Below are positions 32,745 through 45,400 of a stretch of 64,000 nt of DNA, piece after piece; position 1 is the stretch's first letter; each line of letters begins with the position of its first letter. The position numbers and the translations under genes were made by a program. The stretch comes from Bathymodiolus brooksi (lineage: Eukaryota > Mollusca > Bivalvia > Mytilida > Modiolidae), in NCBI GenBank assembly GCA_963680875.1, contig OY804582.1, forward strand, positions 48,502,646 through 48,566,645. The letters are read 5' to 3'. The notes under the pieces are model-generated. The model was not told the DNA's origin. It ran no database searches and saw only the letters and a list, made by a program, of their open reading frames with translations.

Positions 32745-35500
32745 AATGTTGTGTGTTAGATCAATATTCCTGCTTTAATAATTAACTTACACACATGTTT
32801 AACTGAAAACACTACTTACACAATGTTGTATGCCAGATCACTATATCTGATTTAATGATGAATGTAAGCACATGTTTAACTGACAACACTATTACTTACA
32901 TCATTTTGTATATCAGATCAATATGTCAGATTTACTGATAAATGTACACACATGTGTTACTGAAAACACTACTTAGATCATGTTTTATGTCAGATCACTA
33001 TATCTGATTTAATGATGAATGTAAACACATGTTTAACTGATAACACTACTCACATCATGTTGTATGTCAGATCACTATGTCAGATGTGATGAATGTACAC
33101 ACATGTGTTAATGTTAACACTACTTACAACATGGTGTATATCATATCACTATGTCTGATTTAATGATGAATGTACACACCTGTGTTACTGATAACGCTAC
33201 TGACACCATGTTGTATGGTAGATCACTATGTCAGAACTAATGATGAATGTACACAAGTGTAACTGTTCACACTACTTAAATCTTGTTAGTCATATCACTA
33301 TGTCAGATTTAATGATGAATGTACACACGTATGTTACTAATAATACTACTTACACCTTGTTGTATGTCAGCTCACTATGTCAGATTTAATAATGGATGTA
33401 CACACATATGTTACTGATAACACTACTTACACCATGTTGTGTCAGATCAGTATATCTGATTTAATGATGAATGTACACACATGTTTTACTGATAACACTA
33501 CTTACACCATGTTCTATGTCAGATCAATAGATCTGATTTAATGAGGAATGTACACACATGTTTTACTTATCACTCCCCCCTACACAATGTTGTATGTCAG
33601 ATCAGTATGTCTGTTTTAATGATGAATGTACATACATATGTTATTGGTAAAACTACTTACACATGTTGAATGTCAGATTCTACGTTAGATTTAATGATGA
33701 ATGTAGACACTTGTTTTACTGATAACACTGCTTCCCCATGTTGTAGGTCAGATCAGTATGTTTGATTTAATGATGAATGAACACACATGTGTTACTGATA
33801 ACACTGCTTACCCCATGTTGTAGGTCACATCAGTATGTGTTATTTAATGATGAATGTTAACACATATGTTACTGATAACACTACTTACAACATGGTGTAT
33901 GTCAGGTCACAATGTCAGATTTAATGATGAATGGACACACATGTGTTACTGATAACACTGATTACCCCATGTTGTAGGTAAGATCAGTATGTTTTATTTA
34001 ATGATGAATGCTAACACATGTGTTACTGATAACACTACTTACAACATGGTGTTTGTCAGATCACTATGTCAGATTTAATGATGAATGTACACACATGAGT
34101 TACTGATAACACTACTCACTTCATGTTGTATGTCAGATAATTATGTCAGATCTAATGATGAATGTACACACATGTGTTACTGATAACTTTACTAACACTT
34201 TGTTGTATGTCAGATCTCTCTGTCTGATTTAATGATGAATATAAGCACACGTGTTATTGTTAACCTACTTACATCATGTTGTATGTCAGGTCAGTATATC
34301 TGATTTAATGATAAATGTACACATGTGTTATTGATAGCACTACTCACACCATGTTGAATTTCAGATCCGTATGTATGATTTAATGATGAATGTACACACT
34401 AGTTTTAATGATAACACTACTTACCCCATTTGATATGTCAGATCCGTATGCTTGATTTAATGATGAATGTACACATGTGTTACTGATAACACTACTTACA
34501 CCATGGTGTATGTTGGATCACTATGTCTGATTTAATGATGAATGTACACACATGTGTTACTGATAACACTACTTACACCATGGTGTATGTCAGATCACCA
34601 TGTCAGAATTAATAATGAATGCACAGATATGTGTTTCTGATAACACTACTTACACCAAGCTGTAGGTAAGATCCGTATTACCGATTTAATGATGAATGTA
34701 CACACATATGTTACTGATAGCACTACTTACACCAAGCTGCATGTCAGATCCGTATGTTTAATTTAATGATGAATGTACACACACGAGTTACTGATAACAC
34801 TACTAACAGCATGGTGTATGTCAGATCACTATGTCAGACATAATGATGAATGCACACACGTGTGTTACTGATAACACTACTCATATCATGTTGTATGTCA
34901 GATCACTATGTCAGATTTAATGATGCATGTACACACATAAGCTACCGATAATACTACTTACACCTTGTTGTATGTCAGATCTCTATGTCAGATTTAATGA
35001 TGAATGTACTCACATGAGTTACTGATAACACTACTCACATCATGTTGTATGTCAGATCAATGTGTCAGATTTAATGATGAAAGTACACACATGAGTTACT
35101 ATTAACACTAATCACACCATGCTGTATGTTAGATCAATATGTGTTATTTAATGATGAATGTACACGCATGTGATACTGATAACACTACATACATCATGGT
35201 GTATGTCAGATCACTATGTTAGATTTAATGATGAATGTACACACATGTGCTACTGATAACACTACTTACAACACGTTGTATGTTAGATCACTGTGCTAGT
35301 TTTAATGATGAATGTACACACATGTGTTACTGATAACACTTCTTACACCATGTTGTATGTTAGATCACTATGCTAGATTTATTGTTGATTGTACACACAT
35401 GTGTTACTGATAACACTACTTACATCATATTGTATGGCAGATCACTACGTCTGATTTAATGATGAATGTACATACATGTTTTTCACCATGCTGTATGTCA
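32745..35500. repeat. 77-bp minisatellite array, about 36 units
   Basis: This is the largest array of the unit seen at 1455-2860. Spacing is regular, and internal units are closer to one another than in the unit U arrays (many contain the exact block GTTACTGATAACACTACTTA). Some units are shortened. The array ends near 'gtatgtcagaataatg'. Confidence 0.93.
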
Positions 35501-36429
35501 GAATAATGTTATTATCAATATCATATTTTATTATTCAATAATATACCTAAATATGATGACATTGTACATTGATGAATATTAAATACTAGTATTAATATAA
35601 TTTGATTTAGATACACCATTACTTCACTGTTACATTCAATAACGAGTCATGTTTTATTTTATTTTACAGTGCTTATTTGTAAGTATAATAACTGTAAGGT
35701 AGTATATTAAATTGAAACGGCCAAATAGTATGTCTTGTATAAGGTGACTTGTGTTGTTATGAAATATGTTTGAAAGAAACGATAATAATAATGGACACAA
35801 TGGGTTGTTATAACAACATGCACATTATACCTGATATAAAATAGAGATTGACGTGGTTGACGACTCTTTAAACGTGTTTGCTTAGCAATGAGCATATTAA
35901 TGATATACCCAAATCAACATCACAACATTCAAGAAAACTATAAATTGTATCATTAGTACAATACGTTGTGTTAATGAACTCGTGACAGAACATAAGTATA
36001 AATAAGTAAATCTATGGAATAGCAAGCAACACACAACATTTAACTGAAGTTCAAATACATATTTGCTTTAGAAAATCTGGAATCATAGCATTCATCGGAA
36101 TCGTCCATATAGAGTAATGTTATTTCATTATGAACATTTGTAAAAAAAAAATAAAAAAAAAAAAATTATACATTATAATTTGATCAACATATATGACGTT
36201 GTATGCATATATATATGTTAATATGATAAACATGATCAAGAGCAGAATAGAACATTTCCTATTCTACCACATAGTGGAATAATGTGCATAGTGTTCCTTC
36301 TAATTATAAGTTGCGTACATTTATGGTTGATTGTTTGGTAATTAACGCAACTGTGGATGTATTTCAGCTATATCATACTTTTATTTTTTTCATATAACAT
36401 GAAATTGTTTGGTACACATCCACCTGTAA
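35501..36429. other. No gene; AT-rich with poly-A tract
   Basis: Only AT-rich sequence is present, with a poly-A tract at 36,140-36,168 and a micro-exon-like signal at 35,670-35,678 in a stretch resembling 160-260 of unit U. Confidence 0.5.
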
Positions 36430-36680
36430 TACGGTTTTTTCGAATCATTTCCATTCCGTCAAAAGAATTGTATTTTCGTCCGCCAGATCACCTGATTTTG
36501 ATGGAATGTTCGGCATTGAACTTCCGGTGTCAATATACACAACAAAAACTCCAATTGATGTGTGCCGTTTTAACGTTCGATCCTCAATATATATTTGTTT
36601 TTAACATTTTCTGTTAAAGACAGATATCAATTAAATTATTTAATTTGTATCAGACAATAACTTCTTTAAAATTAAATTTG
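36430..36680. repeat. Unit U fragment with empty MITE site
   Basis: It resembles positions 960-1250 of unit U ('cctgattttgat', 'tcaatatacacaac.aaaactcca', 'aaagacagatatcaattaaa') but lacks the 117-bp hairpin element. It is a more distant relative than copies 1 and 2. Confidence 0.75.
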
Positions 36681-39179
36681 TTTTCTTTCTTTATTTACTG
36701 CTGTCAGCATCGTGAAAAAAACCGATATGACTTTATAAAATTCTGATATCAGACAGATAGTGGGGTACCGTACACCAGTATTTATTCAGTCGTTTCTTTG
36801 GCCTCTCCATATTACAATTACTTATAATATACCGCATATACAACTATGATATGCTGACGTAATAGCGTAAACACTGGAAGTCGTCTTACAATCATTTCAG
36901 ACGTCAAGACACGAAAAATACGGAACGTGGTCGGAATTGACATGATTCAAAACAACCGTATTGTGACAATATGTTATTACGACAGTAACATCAGTCTAAT
37001 CCGAACCCCTTTGGGACTGACGAATTTGTTCAGTTTAGACAGGTGTTTGGTTTACACAGTTTCAAATTACTTAGACATTTAGTAGATGGGACTGGACAGT
37101 CTGTCTGGCTTAGGCAGGTTTTCTGTTTACTCTGGTTTCGGTTTAGACAGGTTTCACTGTATAAAGGAAACTATTAATTAAATATTAAAATAATAAACTG
37201 TTAATAATTTTTGAATATGAACACTGTGAAATGCTCAATGAATACTAACATGTTACCTATTGGTTTCATATTTGTATTGTTTCAGAAACTGCGCTATATG
37301 TGGGTAAGTGTGAAAAACTTTAATTAAACAAGTATGCCTATAATAGACGTTAAACCTAATCAGATAAACTATAGACAGTAAAATCTCTTCGATTGGAGCA
37401 TTTCCTGTCAGTTCTGTACTGAGAGCAAACTATGAACGGTTTCTTTCTGGTAGAAAACCTTCAATAATATATTCATGAAAACATACTTTTTATCGATGAT
37501 TACAAATCCTCACTGTTTACTCCATGACACAGCAATGTCTTCCCTAATAACACTCCCTCAAAGAAACAATACTAATCATAATACAACACACCTATATAAG
37601 TTATAATTATGTCGAGGAAACACTTATTTCCTACTGTTAATGAGAAATGTAACATTTTGAACATGTTCAGTGGTTAATATGTGAAAGTCCCAGAAAGCAA
37701 ATAAAAATATCTGCTGCAATTTATAAATAAATTTTATGAAAAATTAATAATGGACACAGCAAAGCCAATAGATAGTTCAATATATTAAAATTACAATGTC
37801 GTATGGTAGAGAAACTGACCGCAATACCTGATAAAAGCAACATTTTAGTTACCATCGAATTATTGTTTTTGACCAAATTGTAATGTTTTCTGTTAGTTTA
37901 TTGGACCTCCAACAAACTATGAAATGTTTAGATGTTCAGTAGTAAAGAAAGTAGGTTTGATATAACGTCAATGAATGTACATCATCTACCCATCAATTAT
38001 TTGTGTTGTCAGGAATGTCCACAATAGACACCATATAATAGTATAGATCACAAATACAGCAACCATTCTGCATATAATATTAGCCCTTCGCATTTAGATA
38101 ATGCGTTCTCATTAAATTATTACATTTTTGTCATAAATTCAATTTAATATGAAAAGGGTTGGTTGTTAATACGTAATAAGTAGCTAACATTTGGGCTAAC
38201 TCGGATGTGTAGTTGACGCTAGACCATAAAGTTAGAAGGGATATGTGTTACATGCTCTAACTGTGTATAAAGCTATGTACTGAATATAATTATAATAGTA
38301 TCAAGCATTTGAATACAGTATCAGGATATCAAAGGTATGCAAGTGTTATTACAGAGATCTAAATTATCACAGTTAGTTCATGTTTTATTATCATCTCCGA
38401 TGTTAGCTGCTAGCAACATTAACATACACGTAATTAAAAAACTGCGTGCACACGACTTGTTAATTGAAAAACATTAATCATGTACTCACAAAATCTAAAT
38501 GTTGGTCATAAAAGGTATATAATCTATCACTTTTCCTCCCACCACAGGTCGTAAAATATTAATTCATTATATGTTATGTAATATATGCATTCATTAAAAT
38601 TAATATATATCAGAAATTAAATGAATCAGAACAACTGCCTATATTCTTTGCATTTAACAATAATTGTCCTACCGAATTGTTCCAATGCGTGGGGTGGCAC
38701 TTGTAATATTGAAGTATATAAAGAGATGCCGCTGGAACTGTTATAAATTGTACACTTTAGCATCCGAATGGGGCATATTTTTACAAAAAAATGCATCTTT
38801 TTATTTCTAATTGAAAAATCAAATTCTTCTATTCTTATGTTACAATCTAACATGATCAGGTGGAAAATCAATATAACCGTGTTTATTGTGGATTATAGTA
38901 TAATATATGAATGGATCACCAATAAAAGAATGATATAAATGGGCACAATTTCCATGCCAGGTTCACCATAAGTAAGGCCTCTAACTTTACCCTCTAGTTC
39001 CAATTCAGTATTTCTAAGTATAAATCATGTACATATAGTATTTATGCTGACTCATTATTAACACATTTGATTGGTTTAAGTAAATGATTTAATACTAGTG
39101 ATATGTTGTAAAGAATAATAATGAGCATCAAAACATAAAATGAATTATATAGATTACATATTAACAAAAACACGCATAC
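36681..39179. other. No gene; one dispersed-repeat fragment
   Basis: Unique-looking AT-rich DNA. At about 36,990-37,160 a repetitive patch with several copies of 'gttta.acaggt' and ending 'gacaggtttcactgta' looks like a dispersed repeat. A possible 18-nt micro-exon lies at 37,286-37,303. The remaining sequence shows nothing I can identify. Confidence 0.45.
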
Positions 39180-39848
39180 AAAGGTTGACAGCACACAGTT
39201 GTATTTACTACATATACACATGCAACAACACACATACAACATACAATCAAAGGTTGACAGCACACAGCTGTATATAATATATATGCTCATGACAAAACTA
39301 CAAAGACAAAATGCAATCAAAGATTGACATCACACAGCTGTATAGAATAAATATAATCGTGACAAATCCCTCATACAACATAGAATCAAAGGTTGACAGC
39401 ACATATCTATATGGAGTACATATTAATCAGACAAAAACATACAGAAAACATACAATCAAAGGTTGACAACTCACAGCTGTATATAATACACATAAACATG
39501 ACAAAAACATACAGAAAACATACAATCAAAGGTTGACAACTCATCGCTGTATATAATACACATAAACATGACAAACACACTCAGAAAACATACAATCAAA
39601 GGTTGACAGTACGCAGCTGTATATAGTACATATTAACCTGACAAAAACACTCAGACAACATTCAAATAAAAGTTTACAGAACACACCTTGCATAGAATAC
39701 ATATCAACTTGACAAAAACACACAGACAACATCCAATCAAAGATTGACAGAATACAGCTGTATAGAGTAAATATATACATACCAAGAGCACACAGACCAC
39801 AAAAAGGTATGCATCACTCAGCTGTATAACATATATATATATATCTAT
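39180..39848. repeat. 70-bp minisatellite array, left block
   Basis: The unit is anchored by 'caatcaaaggttgacag' and 'cacacagctgtat'. Successive anchors at 39,184, 39,252, 39,322, 39,391, 39,461, 39,531, 39,601, 39,671 and 39,742 give a 70-bp period. The array resumes in register style at 40,562 after the SINE cluster. Confidence 0.93.
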
Positions 39849-40312
39849 AACACTAGGATTATTGAAGCTCCTTTTTTAGGGAGTGGATGTGGTCGAGTGG
39901 TCTAGGGCGCTGGACGTAAGGCTAAGCGAATGGTGCTGCAGTGTACCAATGGTGTGGGTTCAAATCCCGTCGAGGGAAGAACAAAAATTTGACAGCTCTA
40001 AAATCTAATTCTAACACTGTTTGGTTTAATTTTCAGACGTATATAATATTTAGTATTAACCTAGTATCCTTAGTAACTTTCAGATCCAGTGGGACAGATA
40101 TATTGTATGGTTGTCACTTGCTTCTAGACGTTTGTATAATATACTTTATTTCCTGTGACTGTATAATGAATTCTTCATTATCCTATACAATATATTAAAT
40201 ATTGCTGAGTTAGATTGCTGTCAAATTATAATATTAAGTATATATGTACCATCTACACACGCTTATACACATGTCTTACGTCTATCCCTAGATTTACCTT
40301 ACGAGAAAAGGT
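39849..40312 (+). mobile_element. tRNA-Leu-like SINE, long form (A)
   Basis: A leader 'aacactaggattattgaag' is followed by a tRNA-like head with a perfect A-box TGGTCGAGTGG and B-box GGTTCAAATCC. The sequence gtggtctagggcgctgga and the long variable-arm region resemble tRNA-Leu. A body of about 330 bp follows. The same 464-bp architecture recurs at 40,778-41,201 (465-466 bp from head to head). Confidence 0.8.
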
Positions 40313-40531
40313 AACACTAGGATTATTGAAGCTCCTTTTTTAGGGAGTGGATGTGGTCGAGTGGTCTAGGGCGCTGGACGTAAGGCTAAGCGAATGGTGC
40401 TGCAGTGTACCAATGGTGTGGGTTCAAATCCCATCGAGGGAAGAACAAAAATTTGACAGCTCTATAATCTAATTCTAACACTGTTTGGTTTAATTTTCAG
40501 ACGTATATATATATATATATATATATATATA
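40313..40531 (+). mobile_element. tRNA-Leu-like SINE, short form (B) with TA tail
   Basis: It directly follows copy A and has the same leader and tRNA-like head, but stops after 'gtttaattttcagacgta' and passes into (TA)n. The short form may be the true SINE and the long form a composite. Confidence 0.8.
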
Positions 40532-40740
40532 ACAAAAGCACACAAACAGCATACAATCACATGTTGACAGCACACATCTGCATAAAATACATATAAACAT
40601 GACAAAAACATACAAACAACATACAATTAAAAGTTGACAGCACACAGCTGTACAGAGTACATATTAACCTGAAAAAAACACTCAGAAAACAAACAATCAA
40701 AGGTTGACAACACAAAGCTGTATCAGAATGGACGACGATG
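40532..40740. repeat. 70-bp minisatellite array, right block
   Basis: Three further units have anchors at 40,562, 40,632 and 40,702, the same 70-bp unit as at 39,180-39,848. The SINE pair A-B therefore interrupts one array. Confidence 0.9.
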
Positions 40741-40777
40741 CTAACAACACAATATATATATATATATATATATATAT

Positions 40778-41201
40778 GGTCGAGTGGTATAGGGCGTTGG
40801 ACGTAATGCTAAGCGAATGGTGCTGCAGTGTATCAATGGTATGAGTTCAAATCCCGTCGAGGGAAGAACAAACATTTGACAGCTCAAAAATCTAATTCTA
40901 ACACTGTTTGGTTTAATTTTCAGACGTATATTTAATATTTAGTATTAACCTAGTATCCTTAGTAACTTTGATATCCAGTGGGACAGATATATTGTATGGT
41001 TGTCACTTGCTTCTAGACGTTTGTATAATATACTTTATTTCCTGTGACTGTATAATGAATTCTTCATTATCCTATACAATATATTAAAAATTGCTGCGTT
41101 AGATTGCTGCCAAATTATAATATTGAGTATATATGTACCATCTACACACGCTTATACACATGTCTTATGCCTATCCCTAGATTCGCCTTACGAGAAAAGG
41201 T
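40778..41201 (+). mobile_element. tRNA-Leu-like SINE, long form (C), 5'-truncated
   Basis: The tRNA head starts directly after a (TA)n run and lacks the leader. The A-box is intact (TGGTCGAGTGG) and the body matches copy A with scattered substitutions. Confidence 0.78.
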
Positions 41202-41391
41202 AACACTACGATTATTGAAACTCCTTTTTTAGGGAGTAGATGTGGTCGAGTAGTCTAGGGCGCTGGACGTAAGGCTGAGCGAATGGTGCTGCAGTGTATC
41301 AATGGTGTGAGTTCAAATCTCGTCGAGGGAAGAACAAAAATTGTACAGCTCAAAAATCTAATTCTAACACTGTTTGGTTTAATTTTCAGAC

Positions 41392-41430
<39 letters not shown>
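41202..41430 (+). mobile_element. tRNA-Leu-like SINE, short form (D) with TA tail
   Basis: It directly follows C and repeats the B structure: leader, head (A-box TGGTCGAGTAG, one base off; B-box region GTTCAAATCTC) and a (TA)n tail of more than 35 bases. Confidence 0.78.
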
Positions 41431-41434
<4 letters not shown>

Positions 41435-41521
41435 TCTGAAGAAGTAGCCAACGTATGAACCTACGAGATGTCTGATCGGAAACAAGTGTTAACGATACTG
41501 TGCAAACAAACAAAAATGATA

Positions 41522-41716
41522 AATAAACGTCTAAAATGTTAACACAACGATATCATTTTTTTCAAATCAGATTAGAGACGCTGATGAAGCTTGTTGGTCT
41601 AGCGAAATATCCGTTGATTTAGTTATAATAATAGTCTTTTTGTAAACTTATAGTTATTTTTGTTACATTTTAACATCTTTTTTTGATATCGTTGTGCTAA
41701 CATTTTAGACGTTTAT
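41522..41716. repeat. Inverted repeat, 33-bp arms
   Basis: Left arm ATAAACGTCTAAAATGTTAA... (about 41,522-41,555) pairs with the region ending 'acattttagacgtttat' at about 41,716, with one mismatch in the core. The loop of about 120 bp includes 'gctgatgaagcttgttgg..tagcgaaat'. A (TA)n tract follows. Confidence 0.7.
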
Positions 41717-42122
41717 ATATATATATATATATACATTGCCTAACAAGATAGTATTGCTATTTTTAGAGTGAACACAGTACATATGTTTCTGGATAAAGCA
41801 TAAGTATATCATAACGAATGGTTTGGTTTGCTCTTGTTCAACTATAATCATAAGACAACGCAACAGATGAACATGTTTTAGATATTGATCTAGTGTTAAG
41901 TTGTAAAGCTGATTGCTTATTGAATTTGACTGAACCTTTTGTTTTCACATATTGAACTACTGTTTAATTGAATTTGGCTTAAATAAAAAAATAATATGTG
42001 TACCATATGCAAACACAGGTATTAATTATATAGCATAGCTTATATTGAAAGATTATATTAGAATATACTAAGACTGTGATGTGTTTTTGTATTTTTTTAT
42101 CGTTCGCTTGTATATGCATTGC

Positions 42123-42203
42123 CGTTGGAGATCCAGTTATCAAGAGGGATTAGACCCGCCACATGTGTGCGCCAGTCCCACGGATTGACATGGATTTCCA
42201 ACG
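42123..42203. repeat. GC-richer hairpin, 81 bp
   Basis: The ends CGTTGGAGATCCA and TGGATTTCCAACG pair, the next segment pairs in part, and the loop contains 'acccgccacatgtgtgcgcc'. It stands out in AT-rich surroundings and could be a MITE remnant. Confidence 0.6.
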
Positions 42204-43345
42204 TTATATATACATATATATATATTGTTTTTATGTCCAATGAGCTGAGTTGAGATGCTAGGTGATTGTTTATTTTCTTGCTATTAGTGAAATATATGAC
42301 CTATAACTGTTTAAGCGAATAGCGTCAACAGTGATGAATTTTGAGTGTTAGTTCTTGTTAGGAGGTAAATCTTTACAACGATTAACAATGAAATATGCAC
42401 CATTGTTGTCTTCTTATTAAAGCGCCATATCATCATTGAAAAGTATATTAACAACATAATATGGAGATCAGTAACATAATCAGAGTCCCCAAGTCATAAA
42501 TAAAACTCAAATAAATAGATGATCTGGATATAAAACAGTACATATATAAAGACAAAATCACAAGATCATTCAACATGACCCATAAGATACATATAATATT
42601 TGTTGTGGTTTTTGGAATGCTATATATCGGTTGTCTATAATTGACCCACTCTTACTTAATTCAACGTCAATTTGCAAAATGAAATAAAAACACACATGAG
42701 TAAATTAAGCAATACCGATTTGTTTGTTTATATGGAATGTTCCCTGAACTCCAACATTCTTAAAACTACATAAAGTGTAAATTGTGGGTTTAGCTATTAA
42801 GTTGGAACCACTTAAACAGTTTTTTTTAGATTAAAAACTTGTAATATCCAAGTGAAATATCACATGCTCTATATTTTTTTTTGTAATTCGTTTATTTTTC
42901 CACGAACAGATTTATACCTACATGTTTACATATACACATGGCCTCAGTACACAAAAGTTACAATGTACAAAGTTCGTTGTCAAAACATACTGTTTTGTAA
43001 TAACTTTTGAAATCGAAAGCTAGCATTTTAAGCTATACATATATTTTAATATTATAGATATATTTCAATATTAACTACTCAGTGTTATATTAAGCTAATA
43101 TCCATTGAAAACGAATCACAAATTTAATGTAAAATGAAATAAAATATTTCATGTATTAGTGAATTACAAATGTATAGACATTTTCATGTGAAAAAAAAAA
43201 CAATAAGAAAATAAATCATTAATAAAACATTTAACAGAAACAATGCACTTTAAAAAAGTAAAACAAGTATTGACCATTCAAAGGGAAGAAATAGACCATA
43301 TTCTTAAAATGGATACATATATATATATATTTTAATTTTACTTTT
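42204..43345. other. No recognisable feature
   Basis: AT-rich sequence with several short poly-A/T and TA tracts; no gene, SINE or tandem array seen. Confidence 0.5.
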
Positions 43346-43650
43346 TCATATTTCTTGTCCGCTTATATAGTTTTAAAGTTCGATATACATTTGTATTTGT
43401 TTTTCATATTTCATATTATTTTTTTAGTTTAAGATAAATATTCTTTATTATATTTTCATATTTTATGTGTGCTTATATAGTTTTAAAGTTTAACATGAGG
43501 ATGTATTATTATGTTTTCATATACCATGTGTGCTTATATAGTTGTAAAGTTTAATATAAATATTATTTTTTTTATGTTTTCATATTTGATGTGTGCTTAT
43601 ATGGTATTAAAGTTTTACATACATATTCATTATTATGTGTTCGTACTTGA
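43346..43650. repeat. About 61-bp tandem repeat, 4 irregular units
   Basis: The anchor 'tgtgcttatatagttttaaag' recurs at about 43,361, 43,471, 43,532 and 43,594, each preceded by 'ttttcatat'. The first interval is longer and partly degenerate. Confidence 0.75.
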
Positions 43651-44089
43651 ACTGATAGCATTTATATAGAAAGAGCATTTACCTTTGATATAACTGTGTT
43701 ATCCTGATAATTCACCCTTAATGGGACCCCTTAATCCCTCTTAAAAAAGACAGCATTTGTTGATCTTAGAGCATAATCACCTCTCCTCAACCAATCAGAA
43801 GCTTGGATTGTTTACTCTTATTTTCATAAAACATGGTTTTCGATGTTTTATTAAATGTCACGATTTATTATGTATAGAATGACTCAATAAGTTCACACTA
43901 AGTCTGATTAGAGGACAATGAAAATCTACCTGGATTACAGTAAATTATCAAACATAGAAAACCATTCTGTAAAAAAAAAAAAATAATAGTAATAAAAAAA
44001 AAATAGAGCAAAGCAAAAGCTAAAAATTACAAATAGTTACATTTCCTCTGCTATGCCCATTGCACCCATACATTGATTGCCCAGTTTGT

Positions 44090-45400
44090 TTAGCCTTAGC
44101 CCTTTACGTTAAGGAATAATCGCAAGGACTGGTTGGCTCGGAATCTGGTTAATGTGTCCGAGTGGAGTGACACATCAACCACGCGACTGTTGATTCTGCG
44201 AACTAGCACTATAAAGTCAGTCTAAGTGTGTTGGCTCAATGCAAAGCGGACATCATCATCATAATCACATTGAAATATAACTTGTTGATAGTATGACTAC
44301 AACAATCGCTTACTAACTAAACTGTGACACAAATGTATACAACTGGCATCGCTGCTATGTTCTACAATGCATGCAATGAGATTTAAAATCACACAAACTT
44401 GTGCACTTTGAACTTTAATCACATCTATGTTGTAATAATCATCGGTTGTGATTGGTAATAACAACTGACACGTGACTTCGGAAATGGAACCTTATCATGT
44501 AGCCACGCCTGCATCCGTGACTACGAATATTAAAACTTTCTTTTTCTATTTTGAAATTGTAAATATAAATATTGGTTATAGTTTTTTTTTTCTCAGTTTT
44601 CTAGAAGTATATTTGTATATGAAAGCGGTAAAAAAAACGTTAGTCAGCGTCGTTACATGCCAATAAAACTACACTTAGAGCATTCAATTCTTAAGTACAT
44701 GCTACGTAAGTCACAAAAGGTTCAATTAAACGTTAGAGATAACGTATTGGTAATCAGGAACAGACATTTCAGAGAAACAGATATCATTGGGTACAAGACA
44801 GAGAATGAAAATAAACAAATCAAATAAACATAGTGCCAAAGACGATAAAGATAGTAACACGGGCCGCACAAATCCATCGGGGATGAACCTATCTGCTCTA
44901 GAAGGGTATGCATTTTGCCGTTTCTTATAAGGTACCAACAGTCTTGCTTATGATTAACTCAACAACTAGTTGGTATGAATTGCAACACGTGGTCGTGATC
45001 CTATGGTAGCTGGATTTACAACTCGCTGTGCAATCAGTGCATATTACCACTAATCGTTCGAATCCAGCTAATGGCGATACGTACTAGATAAAACTTTTAA
45101 GTAATAAATTTGGCCAGTGACTTGTGGCAGGTCGGTGGTTTTATCCAGGTACTCCGGTTTCCTCCACCAATACAACTTATCGTCACGATATAACTGACAT
45201 ATTGTAGATAGTGACGTTACACACTATAACCATGAACCTGTAATCACGACCTCATTCAAACTAAGACAAATTAATTAATGTAAGCGCTGGATGTTAGATT
45301 TTTTGTGAAGATCTAGCAACATCTCGTATGTGTAACTGGCCAATCATTGAATTTGAAATAATATATTCAGGATATTAAAATATATTGATATTATTGACAT
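44090..45400 (+). repeat. Left arm of a large inverted duplication
   Basis: It pairs as reverse complement with about 47,490-48,610. Matching blocks along the arm include 'gtccgagtggagtgacacat', 'agtctaagtgtgttggctc', 'ttctattttgaaattgtaaa', 'atgaattgcaacacgtgg' and 'aactggccaatcat'. Identity looks around 80-85% by eye. A SINE at about 44,975-45,250 is part of the arm. Confidence 0.85.
44975..45250 (+). mobile_element. tRNA-derived SINE with conserved molluscan body
   Basis: The head contains the B-box CGTTCGAATCC. The body contains 'tactccggtttcctccacc' and 'cacgatataactgacatatt', sequences I recall as a widespread molluscan SINE body. Relatives are at 47,615-47,890 (-), 51,915-52,150 (-), 61,010-61,110 and 61,985-62,095. 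Confidence 0.7.

Noticed and set aside
32745..35500. CRISPR-like array
   Set aside because: The whole unit repeats with no unique spacers, and the DNA is clearly animal. It is a minisatellite.
39042..39780. Cysteine-rich minus-strand frames
   Set aside because: These are antisense readings of the 70-bp satellite, a direct product of its tandem structure.
39891..39980. Functional tRNA-Leu genes at the four SINE heads
   Set aside because: The A and B boxes are good, but acceptor ends do not pair, the anticodon region is enlarged, and each head is followed by the same SINE body.
41570..41640. Hammerhead-ribozyme-like core (CTGATGA at 41,581, GAAA at 41,603)
   Set aside because: Stem II would be only about three pairs with a bulge, and I could not form stem I from the flanks. 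The loop of an inverted repeat explains the sequence context better.
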